This document shows, piece by piece, positions 35,515 through 46,137 of a DNA stretch of 55,762 bases. The notes below the pieces were generated by a model. It had not been told where the DNA came from. It made no database searches and saw nothing but the letters and a program-made list of their open reading frames with translations. Source of the DNA: Alphaproteobacteria bacterium (GTDB taxonomy: Bacteria; Pseudomonadota; Alphaproteobacteria; Rhizobiales; JAJFHC01); assembly GCA_021775805.1 (NCBI GenBank), contig JAJFHD010000025.1, positions 1 through 55,762 of the forward strand, in the 5' to 3' direction. Made by a program: the position numbers and the translations under genes. Position 1 is the first letter of the stretch, and every line of letters starts with the position of its first letter.

Positions 35515-36123
35515 ATGGCTGCTGTACTTTCCAATCTGAGGTCGACGATCATTGCAGGGATCGTTCTGACCATCATTCTTTTCATCGTTGTCCGGCTCGG
35601 CAATGGTGCCGGCTTTGAGCTTGCCGGACCCTGGTTCAGCTTTCTGTTCCGCTGGCTCCATGTGCTGAGTGGCGTGATGTGGATCGGCTTGTTGTGGTAC
35701 TTCAACTTTGTCCAGATTCCCAACATGCCGAATATCCCGGACGACCAGAAACCGGCAATCGGCAAGGTTATTGCGCCAGCAGCCCTTTGGTGGTTCCGCT
35801 GGGGCGCCATGTCGACGATCGTCACCGGCATCATTCTGGCCGCCCTCAACGGTTATCTGGTCGATGCCATCACCATTGGTTTGACCGACGGCGGCGCCAG
35901 CACGCCGATTGGCCTTGGCATGTGGATGGGTGCGATCATGTGGTACAATGTGTGGTTCGTGATCTGGCCAAACCAGAAGAAAGCGCTCGGCATGGTAGAA
36001 GTCGGCGCTGACGAAAAAGCCGCTGCTGCACGCACCGCGATGCTGTTCTCGCGCACCAACACGCTGCTTTCGATCCCCATGCTGTTCTGCATGGTGGCTG
36101 CCCAGAACGGCGGCTTCACCTGA
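35515..36123 (+). CDS. Urate oxidase N-terminal-domain (PuuD-type) membrane protein
   Basis: A 202-aa membrane protein with about five membrane segments. The SFLFRWLHVLSGVMWIGLLWYFNFVQIP block, the WWFRWGAMSTIVTG helix and MWYNVWFVIWPNQKK match the urate_ox_N (PF06181-type) domain. In PuuD urate hydroxylase this domain is fused to a C-terminal cytochrome c; here that part is missing, as in many alphaproteobacterial homologues. Conserved His residues (WLHVLSG) may bind heme. Its real substrate is uncertain; no purine genes are nearby. A strong terminator follows. Confidence 0.87.
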   Translation: MAAVLSNLRSTIIAGIVLTIILFIVVRLGNGAGFELAGPWFSFLFRWLHVLSGVMWIGLLWYFNFVQIPNMPNIPDDQKPAIGKVIAPAALWWFRWGAMSTIVTGIILAALNGYLVDAITIGLTDGGASTPIGLGMWMGAIMWYNVWFVIWPNQKKALGMVEVGADEKAAAARTAMLFSRTNTLLSIPMLFCMVAAQNGGFT

Positions 36124-36506
36124 TCTGGCAGTGTGAGTTTGATATCGAAAGGCCGGGGCTAATGTCCCGGCCTTTTTTGTATACGAACTGTCGGCGTCCA
36201 ACACCAACGTTGTTGCTCCAGTATCCGGCGAGAACGAGAATCCGTTCGCCTCGGCTTCTGCGTGCCGCAATTGCCAATGGATCTTCGCCTTCGGCAAAGA
36301 TGACGGTGTGTCAAAGGTGGTGCCTAACCACGAGCCAGAAAGAAACCGACTTGAGGCTGTTGAGCTGGGACGCCAACCAGCACAGACGGACCCGCCGTCG
36401 TCATTCTTGTTCGAGCAACCGCGAGGACGAGAATCCATTCGCCCTGATGTCTGTACAAAATCGATACAGATGACTCTTCAACATCGACGACGATGACGGC
36501 TCGCTC
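36124..36506. other. 383-bp gap with terminator and an imperfect direct repeat
   Basis: Past the terminator (36148-36178) I see no supported gene. A 23-bp segment at 36228-36250 recurs at 36421-36443 with two mismatches. Short frames on both strands lack ribosome binding sites and family-like sequence. Confidence 0.5.
36148..36178 (+). terminator. Rho-independent terminator (plus strand)
   Basis: AAAGGCCGGG pairs with CCCGGCCTTT around an 8-nt loop, and the T run continues to six. It lies 25 bp after the stop of the urate_ox_N-type gene. Confidence 0.92.
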
Positions 36507-38015
36507 TCAAAATCCCTTCTTGATCGTGCCCAGGATGCCGCGCATCAGGGCGCGGCCGATCTGGCTGCCGACGCTGCGGGCAATGGACTTGGCAAAAGTT
36601 TCCACGGTCGATTGGCGCTGACGCCGGGCCCTCTTGCGGGCCGGCGGTTTGGGCACGGTCACCTTGCGGCGGCGGGCTTCCTTTTGCTCCTTTTCGAGCT
36701 CACGCTGTTTTTCCTCCGCCTTGGCTTTTTTTGCCGTGCGCTTCTTGAGGATCTCGTAGGCGGACTCACGGTCCTTCAACTCGTCGTAGCGCCCCAGCAC
36801 CGGGCTTTGGGAAATCACTTCCTTGCGCTCGGTCTTCTTCAAGGGGCCGAGCCTCGAAGACGGTGGCCGGATCAGCGTGCGCTGTACAACCGAAGGGCGG
36901 CCCTTCTTTTCCAAGGTCGAGACCAGGGCTTCGCCAACGCCCAGTTCGGTGATCGTGCGAAAGGCATTGAATTCCTTGTTGGGGCGGAAGGTGTCGGCGG
37001 CGGCCTTGACGGCCTTCTGATCGCGCGGCGTAAAGGCCCGCAGGGCATGTTGGACCCGGTTGCCCAGCTGTCCCAGAACCGTGTCGGGAACATCGAGCGG
37101 ATTCTGGGTCACAAAATAGACCCCGACGCCTTTTGACCGGATCAGACGCACGACCTGTTCGACCTTTTGAAGCAACGCCTTGGGGGCTTCGTCGAACAAC
37201 AGGTGAGCCTCGTCGAAAAAGAAAACGAGCTTCGGTTTGTCGGGATCGCCGACTTCCGGCAGTTCCTCGAACAGCTCGGACAACAACCACAACAGAAACG
37301 TCGCGTAGAGTTGCGGTGACATCATCAGCTGGTCGGCGGCCAGGATGTTGATATAACCCTGACCGTTCCGGGTGGTTCGCATCAGATCGGAAATATCGAG
37401 CGCCGGTTCGCCGAAAAACGAGTCTGCTCCCTGCTCTTCCAGGGTCAACAGGCGGCGCTGAATGGCGCCGACGGATTGCTTCGACACGTTGCCGTACTCG
37501 GCAGTCAGTTCCTGTGCCTTTTCAGAGACGTGAACCAGAAGCGCCCGCAGATCCTTCAGGTCGAGTATGGCAAGCCCTTCTTCATCAGCCAGCCGGAAGG
37601 CAATATTGAGCACACCCTCCTGGGTTTCGTTCAGCCCCAACAGACGGGCGAGCAGCAACGGCCCCATCTCGCTTATTGTGGTTCGAATCGGGTGCCCCTG
37701 CTTGCCGAACAAATCCCAGAAAATTACAGGAAAGGCCTCGAACTCATAGTCTTCGCTGAAATCGATCTGTTTTGCCCGTTCCGTGAGGAACGACTTGGTA
37801 ACGCCCGCCGCAGCGATCCCCGAGAGGTCGCCCTTGACGTCGGCGGCAAACACCGGGACGCCGGCCTTGGAAAAACCCTCCGCCAGAATCTGAAGTGTAA
37901 CCGTCTTACCCGTGCCGGTTGCTCCGGCGACGAGCCCGTGCCGGTTTGCCAATTTGAGGTTCAGTGTTTCGGGCTTTACGCTCTTTCCCAGGAAAATTGT
38001 GCCGTCTTGTTCCAT
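36507..38015 (-). CDS. HerA-like ATPase / DUF853 protein
   Basis: A 502-aa soluble ATPase. The Walker A motif is [12 protein letters not shown] (about 32-43) and a Walker B segment is [16 protein letters not shown]. The start [13 protein letters not shown] and the block [39 protein letters not shown] are DUF853 markers. The C-terminal 100 residues are strongly basic (Lys/Arg-rich), ending with the [25 protein letters not shown] helix. Function of YjgR-type proteins is not settled; DNA translocation is suggested by HerA similarity. It is divergent from the gene at 38132. Confidence 0.93.
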   Translation of the reverse strand: MEQDGTIFLGKSVKPETLNLKLANRHGLVAGATGTGKTVTLQILAEGFSKAGVPVFAADVKGDLSGIAAAGVTKSFLTERAKQIDFSEDYEFEAFPVIFWDLFGKQGHPIRTTISEMGPLLLARLLGLNETQEGVLNIAFRLADEEGLAILDLKDLRALLVHVSEKAQELTAEYGNVSKQSVGAIQRRLLTLEEQGADSFFGEPALDISDLMRTTRNGQGYINILAADQLMMSPQLYATFLLWLLSELFEELPEVGDPDKPKLVFFFDEAHLLFDEAPKALLQKVEQVVRLIRSKGVGVYFVTQNPLDVPDTVLGQLGNRVQHALRAFTPRDQKAVKAAADTFRPNKEFNAFRTITELGVGEALVSTLEKKGRPSVVQRTLIRPPSSRLGPLKKTERKEVISQSPVLGRYDELKDRESAYEILKKRTAKKAKAEEKQRELEKEQKEARRRKVTVPKPPARKRARRQRQSTVETFAKSIARSVGSQIGRALMRGILGTIKKGF

Positions 38016-38131
38016 TGCCGTTCCAGTGCCGCTTTTGCCAATTGATCTCCGCCAGCCCTTTCAACCGGGGCCGACAACGACTATCTAGTGCATTATCGCC
38101 GGAATTGAAAACACTCACCGAGGAATTCATC

Positions 38132-38497
38132 ATGCAGGAAATCATAACGCGTGTCGCCACTGCAGCCGGTGTGGACGAAGACGTTGCGCGCAAGGCAGTC
38201 TCGGTCGTCCTTGGGCTGATCAAATCGGAAGGCGATACCGACAAGGTCGGTGAACTGTTTTCGAAACTCCCCGGGGCAGATGCCCTTGCCGCCGAGGACA
38301 CGGGAAGCGGAGGCCTGCTCGGCTCATTGGGTGGCAGCACGATGGCGGCCTACACCAAACTGACCGACGCCGGCCTCAACACGACGCAGATGCGCGATGC
38401 CGGAAAAGCCGTATTTTCCTGTGCCGGAGAACAGGCCGGAGAGGAGCTCGTAAAAGATGTGGTTAATTCAATTCCCGCCCTTGCAAAATTTGTATAA
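38132..38497 (+). CDS. Small conserved helical protein (DUF2267/DUF2780-like)
   Basis: A 121-aa protein with GAGGAATTC directly before the ATG. MQEIITRVATAAGVDEDVARKAVSVVLGLIK is an amphipathic helical opening, then a Gly-rich linker (TGSGGLLGSLGGS) and a second helical part (LTDAGLNTTQMRDAGKAVFSCAGEQAGEELVKDVVNSIP). Similar short proteins are widespread in Hyphomicrobiales and resemble DUF2267/DUF2780 families; the function is unknown. The DUF4332 gene follows after about 70 bp. Confidence 0.8.
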   Translation: MQEIITRVATAAGVDEDVARKAVSVVLGLIKSEGDTDKVGELFSKLPGADALAAEDTGSGGLLGSLGGSTMAAYTKLTDAGLNTTQMRDAGKAVFSCAGEQAGEELVKDVVNSIPALAKFV

Positions 38498-38568
38498 GTT
38501 GACAAGGCGGGCCCGAATCACTGATTGATTTTGTGGCTAGGACCAAAACCCAGGGGGACGGAGGAAAC

Positions 38569-38976
38569 ATGGGATACCCAATTGTTGATATAGAAGGCAT
38601 TGGCAAAACGTTTACGAAGAAGCTTCAGGCCAATGGAATAAACCGAACCGATCAACTTCTCGATCGTGCGAAGACACCGAAGGGCCGCGCCAAGGTCGCC
38701 GAGGAAACCGGCATTGACGAAAAGAAAATTCTGAAGTGGGCCAACATGGCCGATCTGATGCGCGTAAGGGGTGTCGGCGAAGAATATTCGGAATTGCTCG
38801 AAGCTGCCGGTGTCGACACGGTGAAGGAGTTGCGCAACCGCCGCCCCGATAACCTGACCGAAGCCATGGCCAAAGTGAACGAGAAGAAAAAGCTCGTTCG
38901 TCTGCTGCCGGGTGAAAAATCGGTTACCAAATGGGTTGCTCACGCGAAAGAGCTGAAACCCATGATGAAATATTGA
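38569..38976 (+). CDS. DUF4332 (helix-hairpin-helix-like) protein
   Basis: A 135-aa protein with two helix-hairpin-helix-like units: VDIEGIGKTFTKKLQANGINRTDQLLDRA and LMRVRGVGEEYSELLEAAGVDTVKELRNR. This matches DUF4332. The ATG at 38569 has GGAGGA upstream; an earlier GTG (38533) is less likely. Such units often bind nucleic acid without sequence preference, but the function here is unknown. A strong hairpin follows the stop. Confidence 0.88.
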   Translation: MGYPIVDIEGIGKTFTKKLQANGINRTDQLLDRAKTPKGRAKVAEETGIDEKKILKWANMADLMRVRGVGEEYSELLEAAGVDTVKELRNRRPDNLTEAMAKVNEKKKLVRLLPGEKSVTKWVAHAKELKPMMKY

Positions 38977-38997
38977 TCGCATACTGATCGGTTTTCC

Positions 38998-39030
38998 ATA
39001 AGGGCGCGGCCGTCAGGGCCGCGCCCTTAT
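38998..39030. terminator. Perfect 14-bp hairpin after the DUF4332 gene
   Basis: ATAAGGGCGCGGCC pairs perfectly with GGCCGCGCCCTTAT around a 5-nt loop. It has no long T run, but the closing TTAT and its position 20 bp after a stop make it a likely terminator of the DUF4332 transcript. Confidence 0.72.
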
Positions 39031-39086
39031 CATTTGCGTTTCTGCAAAGTGCCCGACGATGGCACCCTCCGAATTGCTAATGTGGA

Positions 39087-39120
39087 CACTGTTTCGCAGT
39101 GCAGCATAATTCGCTATAAC
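39087..39120 (+). promoter_or_regulatory. Candidate promoter region of mutA
   Basis: A small inverted repeat CACTG-TTTCG-CAGTG is followed by TATAAC at 39115-39120, a possible -10 element, 38 bp before the mutA start. A -35 match is weak. No cobalamin riboswitch is recognisable. Confidence 0.3.
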
Positions 39121-39158
39121 AACGGCCAGACCCTGTTTGTTTTCAACGTGAGGCCGTC

Positions 39159-41216
39159 ATGACAACGTTACCGCTCGGGTCCGAGTTTTCCGTGCAAACG
39201 CAGGACGCCTGGCTGAAGTTGGTCGAAAAGACCCTGAAAGGCGCTGAATTCGAAAAGGCGCTGGTGACGTCCACCTATGACGGGATCCCAATTCAGCCGC
39301 TTTACACCCGGGAGGATTTTGCCGCGGCAGATGAAGCCGAAGAAATTCCCGGCCTCGCGCCCTTCACCAGGGGATCGGTTACCGCAGGCCCGAAGACCCT
39401 GCCCTGGCACATTTGCCAGAGCCACGCCCACCCCGACCCTGACGCCAACAATGCCGCCATTCTGACCGACCTGGAGGGCGGCGTTTCGGCAGTTTCACTA
39501 AAACTGGCGGGCAGAAATACCGATGGAATTCTGGTGACATCGGCCACGGATCTGGAGACCATTCTCGACGGCGTTTCTCTGGAAATTGCGCCCATCTTCC
39601 TGGAACCCTCCCGCGAATCAATTGCCAACGCGGCACAATTGCTGTCCGTAATCGCAAAACGCAAATGCAATGCGGAAGCTGTGTCGGGCAATCTCGGCGC
39701 CGACCCCATCGGTGTGTTGGCATCGCAGGGACAACTTGAGCAATCGCTGCAGGACGCCCTGCGGCAAACCTGCGACCTGGCGCACCATGTTTCAAGGACG
39801 CTGCCCAATATCAGAAGCGTCCTTGTCGACACGCGCGCCTATCATTTCGGCGGCGCATCGGAAGCACAGGAAATTGCCGTTGCTCTCGCCACCGGCGTTG
39901 CCTATCTGCGTGCTCTGGAAGCGGGCGGCCTTGACCTGACAACCGCCGCCAGCCAGATCGGCTTCACGATGACTGCGGACGCCGACATGTTCACATCGAC
40001 GGCCAAACTTCGGGCGGCCCGTCGGCTGTGGGCCAAGGCGACAGGAGCCTGCGGTATCGAGCCTGTGCCCATGGCGTTACGCGTTGAGTCCGCTGCCCGC
40101 ATGATGACCGACCGGGATGTCTGGATGAACATGCTGCGCACCACGGCTGCGTGTTTTGCGGCGGGCATTGCCGGCGCCGGGGTCGTCACGCTCCACCCTT
40201 ATACGGCAGCATCAGGACTGCCCGATGGGTTCGGCCGCCGGATTGCCCGGAACACGCAGATCATTCTGCAGGAGGAGTCGTCTATCGGACAGGTGACCGA
40301 CCCTGCCGGTGGATCGTGGTATCTGGAACGGCTCACGGCCGATCTTGCGGACAAATCCTGGGCGCTTTTTCAGGAGCTCGAACGCGACGGCGGCATCGCT
40401 GCAAGCCTCGCCAGCGGCGCCCTGCAGGAGCGTATCTCCCAGGTCGCGGAGGCGCGCCGGGCAAACATCGAACGGCGCAAGGATCCGATCGTCGGGGTCA
40501 GTGAGTTTCCCAACCTTGAAGAAACCCAATCCGATGTGTTGCCGATCGACAGAACCGCCGTTCAGGCCAATGCCGACGACCGGCTCAAGGCCCATCTGGA
40601 GCAACGCGGTCAGTCCTTCGACTTGTCAACAATTCCGCCGGCCGCAAATAGCGGCATGACTGCAGCCATGATCGAGGCCTGTGAGCACGGCGCAACGCAT
40701 TCAGAACTGGCCTCCAGCCTTGCCGGTGAACCGCATTCGGTGGCTCCTGTCGGCGGCACACGCCTCTCCGTTGCGTTTGAGGCTCTGAGGTCGGCAAGTG
40801 ACGGCTATTTGGAACGCAACGGCACCCGGCCATCCGTGTTCCTCGCCAATCTCGGGACGGCTGCTCAATTCACGGCACGGTCGGCATATTCGAAGAACTT
40901 CTTCGGTTCGGGCGGTATCGAGACCTTGTCCAACAACGGCTTCACAGACGATGACCGTCTGGCGGAGGCATTCCGCAAAAGCGGGGCGGCGGCCGCCGTA
41001 CTTTGCTCAAGCGATGCTGTCTACGCGGACCGGGCGGCTTCGGCCGCGACTGTCTTGCGCAAGGCCGGGGCGACGCATCTTTATCTGGCAGGCCACCCAG
41101 GGGACCGGCGCGATGAATTCGCAGCGGCGGGGATTGCCAGTTTCATCCATATGGGATGCAATGTCATTGACCTGCTAAAGCAGGCACACCAGATTCTTGG
41201 GGTAGAGCGGTCATGA
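39159..41216 (+). CDS. mutA: Methylmalonyl-CoA mutase small (beta) subunit
   Basis: A 685-aa non-catalytic partner of the heterodimeric mutase. The barrel domain (about 20-480) shows [12 protein letters not shown], the [31 protein letters not shown] block and [29 protein letters not shown]. The C-terminal B12-type domain lacks the DxHxxG cobalamin motif, as expected for the small subunit. The end overlaps mutB by 4 bp. With mutB and meaB it completes the propionyl-CoA to succinyl-CoA route. Confidence 0.95.
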   Translation: MTTLPLGSEFSVQTQDAWLKLVEKTLKGAEFEKALVTSTYDGIPIQPLYTREDFAAADEAEEIPGLAPFTRGSVTAGPKTLPWHICQSHAHPDPDANNAAILTDLEGGVSAVSLKLAGRNTDGILVTSATDLETILDGVSLEIAPIFLEPSRESIANAAQLLSVIAKRKCNAEAVSGNLGADPIGVLASQGQLEQSLQDALRQTCDLAHHVSRTLPNIRSVLVDTRAYHFGGASEAQEIAVALATGVAYLRALEAGGLDLTTAASQIGFTMTADADMFTSTAKLRAARRLWAKATGACGIEPVPMALRVESAARMMTDRDVWMNMLRTTAACFAAGIAGAGVVTLHPYTAASGLPDGFGRRIARNTQIILQEESSIGQVTDPAGGSWYLERLTADLADKSWALFQELERDGGIAASLASGALQERISQVAEARRANIERRKDPIVGVSEFPNLEETQSDVLPIDRTAVQANADDRLKAHLEQRGQSFDLSTIPPAANSGMTAAMIEACEHGATHSELASSLAGEPHSVAPVGGTRLSVAFEALRSASDGYLERNGTRPSVFLANLGTAAQFTARSAYSKNFFGSGGIETLSNNGFTDDDRLAEAFRKSGAAAAVLCSSDAVYADRAASAATVLRKAGATHLYLAGHPGDRRDEFAAAGIASFIHMGCNVIDLLKQAHQILGVERS

Positions 41217-43393
41217 GCACGATACCGGATTTCTCGGGAATAGACCTCGAAAGCCTGCACGCAAACAGCGCCAACGCAAAGGGATCGGGCTCCGCGGACA
41301 GCGCTTCTGAGGCGCGTCCAACGCCGGAAGGGATCGACGTCAAGTCGTTCTACGACGGCGGCGACCTTGAAGGCCTCGACTTCCTCGACACATGGCCGGG
41401 CATGGCGCCTTTCCTGCGCGGGCCTTATCCGACCATGTATGCAACGAGACCGTGGACGATCCGGCAATATGCCGGTTTTTCGACCGCCGAGCAGTCCAAT
41501 GCTTTCTACCGCCGTAATCTCGCTGCCGGTCAGAAGGGGCTGTCCATCGCTTTCGATCTGGCAACCCACCGCGGCTACGATTCGGATCACCCGCGGGTCG
41601 CCGGCGACGTTGGCATGGCGGGTGTGGCGATCGATTCGATTTACGATATGCGGACGCTGTTCGACGGGATCCCGCTTGACGAGATGAGCGTCAGCATGAC
41701 CATGAACGGCGCTGTCATCCCTGTGCTGGCGCTCTACATCACGGCTGCGGAAGAACAGGGCGTGCCGGCGGCGAAGCTTACCGGCACGATCCAGAACGAC
41801 ATTCTCAAGGAGTTTATGGTCCGCAACACCTACATCTACCCGCCCGAGCATTCGATGCGGATCATTTCCGATATTTTCAGCTACACGTCCCAGAACATGC
41901 CCCGCTTCAACTCGATCTCGATATCGGGCTACCACATGCAGGAAGCCGGTGCGACGGCGGATCTGGAACTGGCCTACACGATTGCCGACGGCGTCGACTA
42001 TGTGCGCGCCGGACGCGCCGTAGGTCTCGATATCGATGCATTCGCGCCGCGTCTGTCGTTCTTCTGGGCGATCGGCATGAACTACTTCATGGAAGTGGCC
42101 AAGATGCGGGCCGCCCGGATGCTGTGGGCCAAGCTGATCAAACCGTTCAACCCCCAGGACGCCCGGTCGCTTTCACTCAGAACCCACAGCCAGACGTCGG
42201 GCTGGAGTCTGACCGCACAGGATGTCTTCAACAACGTCGTCCGCACGTGCGTAGAAGCAATGGCCGCCACCCACGGTCACACCCAATCGCTGCACACCAA
42301 TGCCCTCGACGAGGCCCTGGCGCTGCCCACGGACTTCTCCGCGCGCATCGCCCGCAACACCCAGCTTTTCCTCCAGCAGGAATGCGGCACCACGCGGGTG
42401 ATCGATCCCTGGGGCGGCAGCTACTATGTGGAACGGCTGACCTATGAGCTGGCCGCCAAGGCCTGGAAACACATCGAGGAAGTGGAAGCCCTGGGCGGCA
42501 TGGCCAAGGCCATCGATGCCGGAATCCCGAAACTCCGGATCGAGGAAGCGGCTGCACGGACGCAAGCCCGCATCGACGCCGGCCGTCAGACGGTGGTCGG
42601 CGTCAACAAGTTCCGCGTAAAGGAACCCAACAACATCGACGTGCTCAAGATCGACAATTCCGCGGTGCGCGCGACCCAGGTCGAAAAACTCGAGCGGCTG
42701 CGTGCCGAACGTGATGAGACTGCCTGTCAGGCGGCGTTGGAGGCTTTGACCGAATGCGCCCGGTCGAAGTCGGGCAATCTTCTGGCTTGTGCCGTCGATG
42801 CCGCCAGGGCCAAGGCGTCGGTCGGTGAGATCAGCATGGCCATGGAGAAAGTCTTCGGCCGGCACAAGGCAGAGATCAAGGCCATTTCGGGCATTTACAG
42901 AGCGGAGGTCGGGCCCATGTCGGAGGTCGTTGAGGAAATTCGCATACTGATCGACGCATTCGAAGAAAACGAAGGCAGGCGCCCCCGCATCCTTGTGGCC
43001 AAGATGGGTCAGGACGGACACGACCGGGGCCAGAAGGTGATTGCTTCGGCCTTTGCCGATCTCGGGTTCGACGTCGACATCGGCCCCTTGTTTCAAACGC
43101 CGGAAGAGGCCGCCCGCCAGGCCGTGGAGAACGATGTGCATATCATCGGTGCCAGCTCACTTGCCGCCGGGCACCTGACCCTGGTACCGCTCTTGCGTGA
43201 TGAGCTAAGCAAACTGGGCCGCGACGACATCATGGTGGTCGTGGGCGGCGTGGTGCCGCCTCAGGACTACGACGCCCTGATGCAGGCCGGCGCCAGTGCC
43301 ATCTTCCCGCCCGGAACGGTGATCTCGGAGGCCGCCGTCGACCTCATGAACAAGCTCAACGAACGGCTGGGTTACCAGTCCGCTGCGGAGTAG
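41213..43393 (+). CDS. mutB: Methylmalonyl-CoA mutase large (alpha) subunit
   Basis: A 726-aa B12-dependent enzyme that converts methylmalonyl-CoA into succinyl-CoA. The catalytic barrel has [42 protein letters not shown] and a [21 protein letters not shown] block. The C-terminal cobalamin domain carries the DxHxxG motif in [13 protein letters not shown] and the SSLAAGH segment. Length is standard. It is coupled to mutA by a 4-bp overlap; meaB starts 49 bp later. Confidence 0.98.
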   Translation: MSTIPDFSGIDLESLHANSANAKGSGSADSASEARPTPEGIDVKSFYDGGDLEGLDFLDTWPGMAPFLRGPYPTMYATRPWTIRQYAGFSTAEQSNAFYRRNLAAGQKGLSIAFDLATHRGYDSDHPRVAGDVGMAGVAIDSIYDMRTLFDGIPLDEMSVSMTMNGAVIPVLALYITAAEEQGVPAAKLTGTIQNDILKEFMVRNTYIYPPEHSMRIISDIFSYTSQNMPRFNSISISGYHMQEAGATADLELAYTIADGVDYVRAGRAVGLDIDAFAPRLSFFWAIGMNYFMEVAKMRAARMLWAKLIKPFNPQDARSLSLRTHSQTSGWSLTAQDVFNNVVRTCVEAMAATHGHTQSLHTNALDEALALPTDFSARIARNTQLFLQQECGTTRVIDPWGGSYYVERLTYELAAKAWKHIEEVEALGGMAKAIDAGIPKLRIEEAAARTQARIDAGRQTVVGVNKFRVKEPNNIDVLKIDNSAVRATQVEKLERLRAERDETACQAALEALTECARSKSGNLLACAVDAARAKASVGEISMAMEKVFGRHKAEIKAISGIYRAEVGPMSEVVEEIRILIDAFEENEGRRPRILVAKMGQDGHDRGQKVIASAFADLGFDVDIGPLFQTPEEAARQAVENDVHIIGASSLAAGHLTLVPLLRDELSKLGRDDIMVVVGGVVPPQDYDALMQAGASAIFPPGTVISEAAVDLMNKLNERLGYQSAAE

Positions 43394-43442
43394 ACCCGGA
43401 TCGTTGTTGCCGGCTCATGACGGCTTCTGTAAGAGTTTCGGC

Positions 43443-44444
43443 ATGAACGCCAAATCCCCTGCCCGCGCGGTGCTTTCCACATCCCAATATGTCGACGGTA
43501 TCCTGTCGGGTGACCGCGCCATGCTTGGCCGCGCCATTACGCTGATCGAAAGCCGAAACACGGCCCATCGGAATCAGGCACAAGACGTGCTCCAGGCAGT
43601 TCTGCCCCATACCGGCAAGGCTGCCCGGGTCGGCATTACCGGCGTCCCCGGCGTCGGCAAGAGTACGACGATCGAGGCCCTCGGAGGCAACCTGACGGCC
43701 GCCGGGCACAAGGTGTCGGTGTTGGCAGTGGACCCGACCAGCAGCCGTACCGGCGGCAGCATCCTTGGCGATAAGACGCGCATGGCGGAGCTTGCCGTCA
43801 ATCCGAACGCCTTCATCCGGCCATCGCCGTCGTCCGGCACCCTGGGCGGGGTCGCGCGCCGGACCCGCGAGACCATGTTCGTGTGCGAGGCCGCAGGCTT
43901 CGATGTCATCATTGTGGAAACGGTCGGTATCGGCCAGTCGGAGACGACGGTCGCCGACATGGTGGATTTTTTCCTGGTGCTGATGCTGCCGGGCGCGGGC
44001 GACGACCTGCAGGGCATCAAGAAAGGTGTCCTTGAAATCGCCGACATGATCGCGGTCAACAAGTCGGACGGCGACAATGTCGACCGGGCGCGTCACGCGG
44101 CGGCGGATTACCGGGCGGCCTTCAATATCCTGACCCCTGCCACCCCTAACTGGCGCCCACCCGTCCTCACCGTCAGTGGCAAGGAGAATCGGGGTCTCGA
44201 CAAACTCTGGCAGGAAATAGAACGACACCGGGGCATCATGACCTCGAGCGGCGACTTCGAGAAGCGGCGCAGCGGCCAGCAGATCCGCTGGATGTGGTCG
44301 ATGCTCGAGGAACGGTTGCTGGAGTCCTTCCGCAATCATCGCGGCGTTGCACAAGCCCTGGCCCAAATCGAAGAGGACGTCGGCGCTGGCCGGTTGACCG
44401 CGACCAATGCCGTCTCGAAACTGCTCTCCCTGGCCGACGTCTGA
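43443..44444 (+). CDS. meaB: MeaB, GTPase chaperone of methylmalonyl-CoA mutase
   Basis: A 333-aa G3E-type GTPase that protects and reloads the mutase with adenosylcobalamin. The P-loop is GITGVPGVGKST (64-75). Further motifs are AVDPTSSRTGGSILGDKTRM, VETVGIGQSE and VNKSD, all typical of MeaB/ArgK. The ATG at 43443 gives a normal N-terminus; an upstream frame to 43404 lacks family-like sequence. Third gene of the mutAB-meaB operon. Confidence 0.96.
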   Translation: MNAKSPARAVLSTSQYVDGILSGDRAMLGRAITLIESRNTAHRNQAQDVLQAVLPHTGKAARVGITGVPGVGKSTTIEALGGNLTAAGHKVSVLAVDPTSSRTGGSILGDKTRMAELAVNPNAFIRPSPSSGTLGGVARRTRETMFVCEAAGFDVIIVETVGIGQSETTVADMVDFFLVLMLPGAGDDLQGIKKGVLEIADMIAVNKSDGDNVDRARHAAADYRAAFNILTPATPNWRPPVLTVSGKENRGLDKLWQEIERHRGIMTSSGDFEKRRSGQQIRWMWSMLEERLLESFRNHRGVAQALAQIEEDVGAGRLTATNAVSKLLSLADV

Positions 44445-44526
44445 ACGCTCCGCCATCGACTCGAAAGCTTTCATTCGGCAATTTTGGATTTGCTCCGGCA
44501 CGGCAGGGAATCAGTTATAATAGGCC

Positions 44527-45900
44527 ATGACCATTTCCAGAAGATCGCTGCTGGGTACGGGTGCTGTGGGGCTGGGGGCAGCTACGCTTGCATCGGGTGT
44601 CCAGACAGCCGCTGCATCTGCGGTCGGCCCAACTGTTAATGCTGTCGAGCTTGGCGTCGCCAAGGAGTCGACAAACGACCAGACGGTGGAACTTCAGGCG
44701 GCCATAAATTTCGCCATCGGCCAGAAGACCACCTTGCTTTTGCCCGGTGGACGGATCCTTGCCAAAGGCCTGGAGATCACTGGAGGACTTACCATCTCCG
44801 GCGTCCCCGGACAGACCGTGATTGTCCCGGGTACATCGGACGGCGCCTTCATGAAAGCCATGCGAAGTGCCCATGTCGTATTGCGCGACATCACAATCGA
44901 TGCCGGTGAGAACACCGTGCGATACCACGGCAACGACAGCCGGGGCCGGGCGCTGTTCGAAGCCGACGGCGTCAGTGGCCTGATCCTGGAAAACTGCCGG
45001 TTCCTGAACGGCGTGGAGAACGGCATCGTCCTTCGAGACACATCCGGCCGCATCACGAACTGCGAGGTCGCCCACGTGGGCCAGGCGGCGATCTTCGCCA
45101 ACAATTCCAAAGGGCTTTCGATCAGCCATTGCCACATTCATCATTGCGACAACAACGGCATCCTGGTGTGGCAGGACGAACGCCGGGAAGACGGCACGAT
45201 CGTTGCCGACAACCGGATCGGGCCTGTGGACACCAAGGCCGGCGGGTCGGGCCAGAACGGCAACGGGGTCAACATCTACCGGGCTGCAAATGTTGTCGTG
45301 TCGGGCAACCGCATTACCGACTGCGCCTATTCCGCGGTGCGGTCAAACAGCGGTTCCTACTGCCAGATCGTCAACAATTCCTGTTCGCGCCTGGGCGAGG
45401 TGGCGATGTACGCAGAGTTTGCCTTTGAAGGCGCGATCATTGCCAACAACATCATTGAAAACGCGGCATCGGGAATCTCGATTACCAACTTCAACGATGG
45501 CGGGCGCCTGGCTATCTGTTCAGGCAACATCGTGCGCAATCTGTTTGTCCGTGAAGGCGAAACCGACAAACGCGGTACCGGCATCGGCGTCGAGGCCGAC
45601 ACGCTGGTGACCGGCAATGTTGTGGAAAACGCACCGGTGTTCGGCATCGTGCTGGGATGGGCGCAATACCTGCGCGACGTGACCGCGAGCGACAATCTGG
45701 TTCGCAACTGTACCGTCGGCATCGGCGTATCCGTGACCAAAGGCGCCGGCGCTGCTCTGATTGCCAACAATCAAGTGTCCGGCGCCGGCGAGACTGCCAT
45801 CGCCGGTGTGGATCACGATAAGGTGGTTATTCCGGACCTGAACGGGCCTGAACTGTTCAAGCGTAAGAACGCGACGTTTACCGGAAATCTGGTGAGCTAG
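44527..45900 (+). CDS. Tat-exported parallel beta-helix protein (TIGR03808 type)
   Basis: A 457-aa protein with a twin-arginine signal (SRRSLLGTGAVGLGAATLASG, residues 4-24). The mature part is a right-handed parallel beta-helix with many short repeats of the form 'NNxIxxxxxGIxI' (for example IVADNRIG, VVSGNRIT, IIANNIIE). This matches the TIGR03808 family, which has no known activity and occurs mostly in Hyphomicrobiales. Candidate roles are carbohydrate binding or cleavage; no lyase catalytic set can be pointed out. It starts 82 bp after meaB and may or may not share that transcript. Confidence 0.9.
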   Translation: MTISRRSLLGTGAVGLGAATLASGVQTAAASAVGPTVNAVELGVAKESTNDQTVELQAAINFAIGQKTTLLLPGGRILAKGLEITGGLTISGVPGQTVIVPGTSDGAFMKAMRSAHVVLRDITIDAGENTVRYHGNDSRGRALFEADGVSGLILENCRFLNGVENGIVLRDTSGRITNCEVAHVGQAAIFANNSKGLSISHCHIHHCDNNGILVWQDERREDGTIVADNRIGPVDTKAGGSGQNGNGVNIYRAANVVVSGNRITDCAYSAVRSNSGSYCQIVNNSCSRLGEVAMYAEFAFEGAIIANNIIENAASGISITNFNDGGRLAICSGNIVRNLFVREGETDKRGTGIGVEADTLVTGNVVENAPVFGIVLGWAQYLRDVTASDNLVRNCTVGIGVSVTKGAGAALIANNQVSGAGETAIAGVDHDKVVIPDLNGPELFKRKNATFTGNLVS

Positions 45901-46033
45901 AACATGTTGCGACCTGCGGCATTCATTCCAGAAACTTATCCGCAGCGTGACATCAGAGCAGCGATTCTAACGTCCTTCTAAACAGTCGCCTTCGTGCGCC
46001 CACACGAAGACCTCCGGCGTCGCTACGCAGGAG

Positions 46034-46056
46034 ATGTACGTGTCGAGCACGTACAT
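46034..46056. repeat. Perfect 9-bp inverted repeat
   Basis: ATGTACGTG and CACGTACAT around TCGAG. It lies between two convergent genes (stops at 45900 and 46138) and has no T run, so its role is open. Confidence 0.8.
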
Positions 46057-46137
46057 GACAGGTTTTAGGTACGTCCAGCGGCCTTGAAGAACGGTTGATG
46101 AGCACGATCAAACGCGGCGTGCTTTGACGCAACGATG

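Noticed and set aside
35350..36438. A 362-codon minus-strand frame opposite the urate_ox_N-type gene
   Set aside because: It crosses a strong plus-strand terminator, the tandem 10-mers and the hairpin, and its sequence looks like no protein family.
39031..39158. A cobalamin riboswitch upstream of the B12-dependent mutase genes
   Set aside because: The gap to mutA is too short and shows no B12-box-like sequence.
43356..44501. A 381-codon minus-strand frame opposite meaB
   Set aside because: It is fully explained as the reverse complement of the conserved meaB gene.
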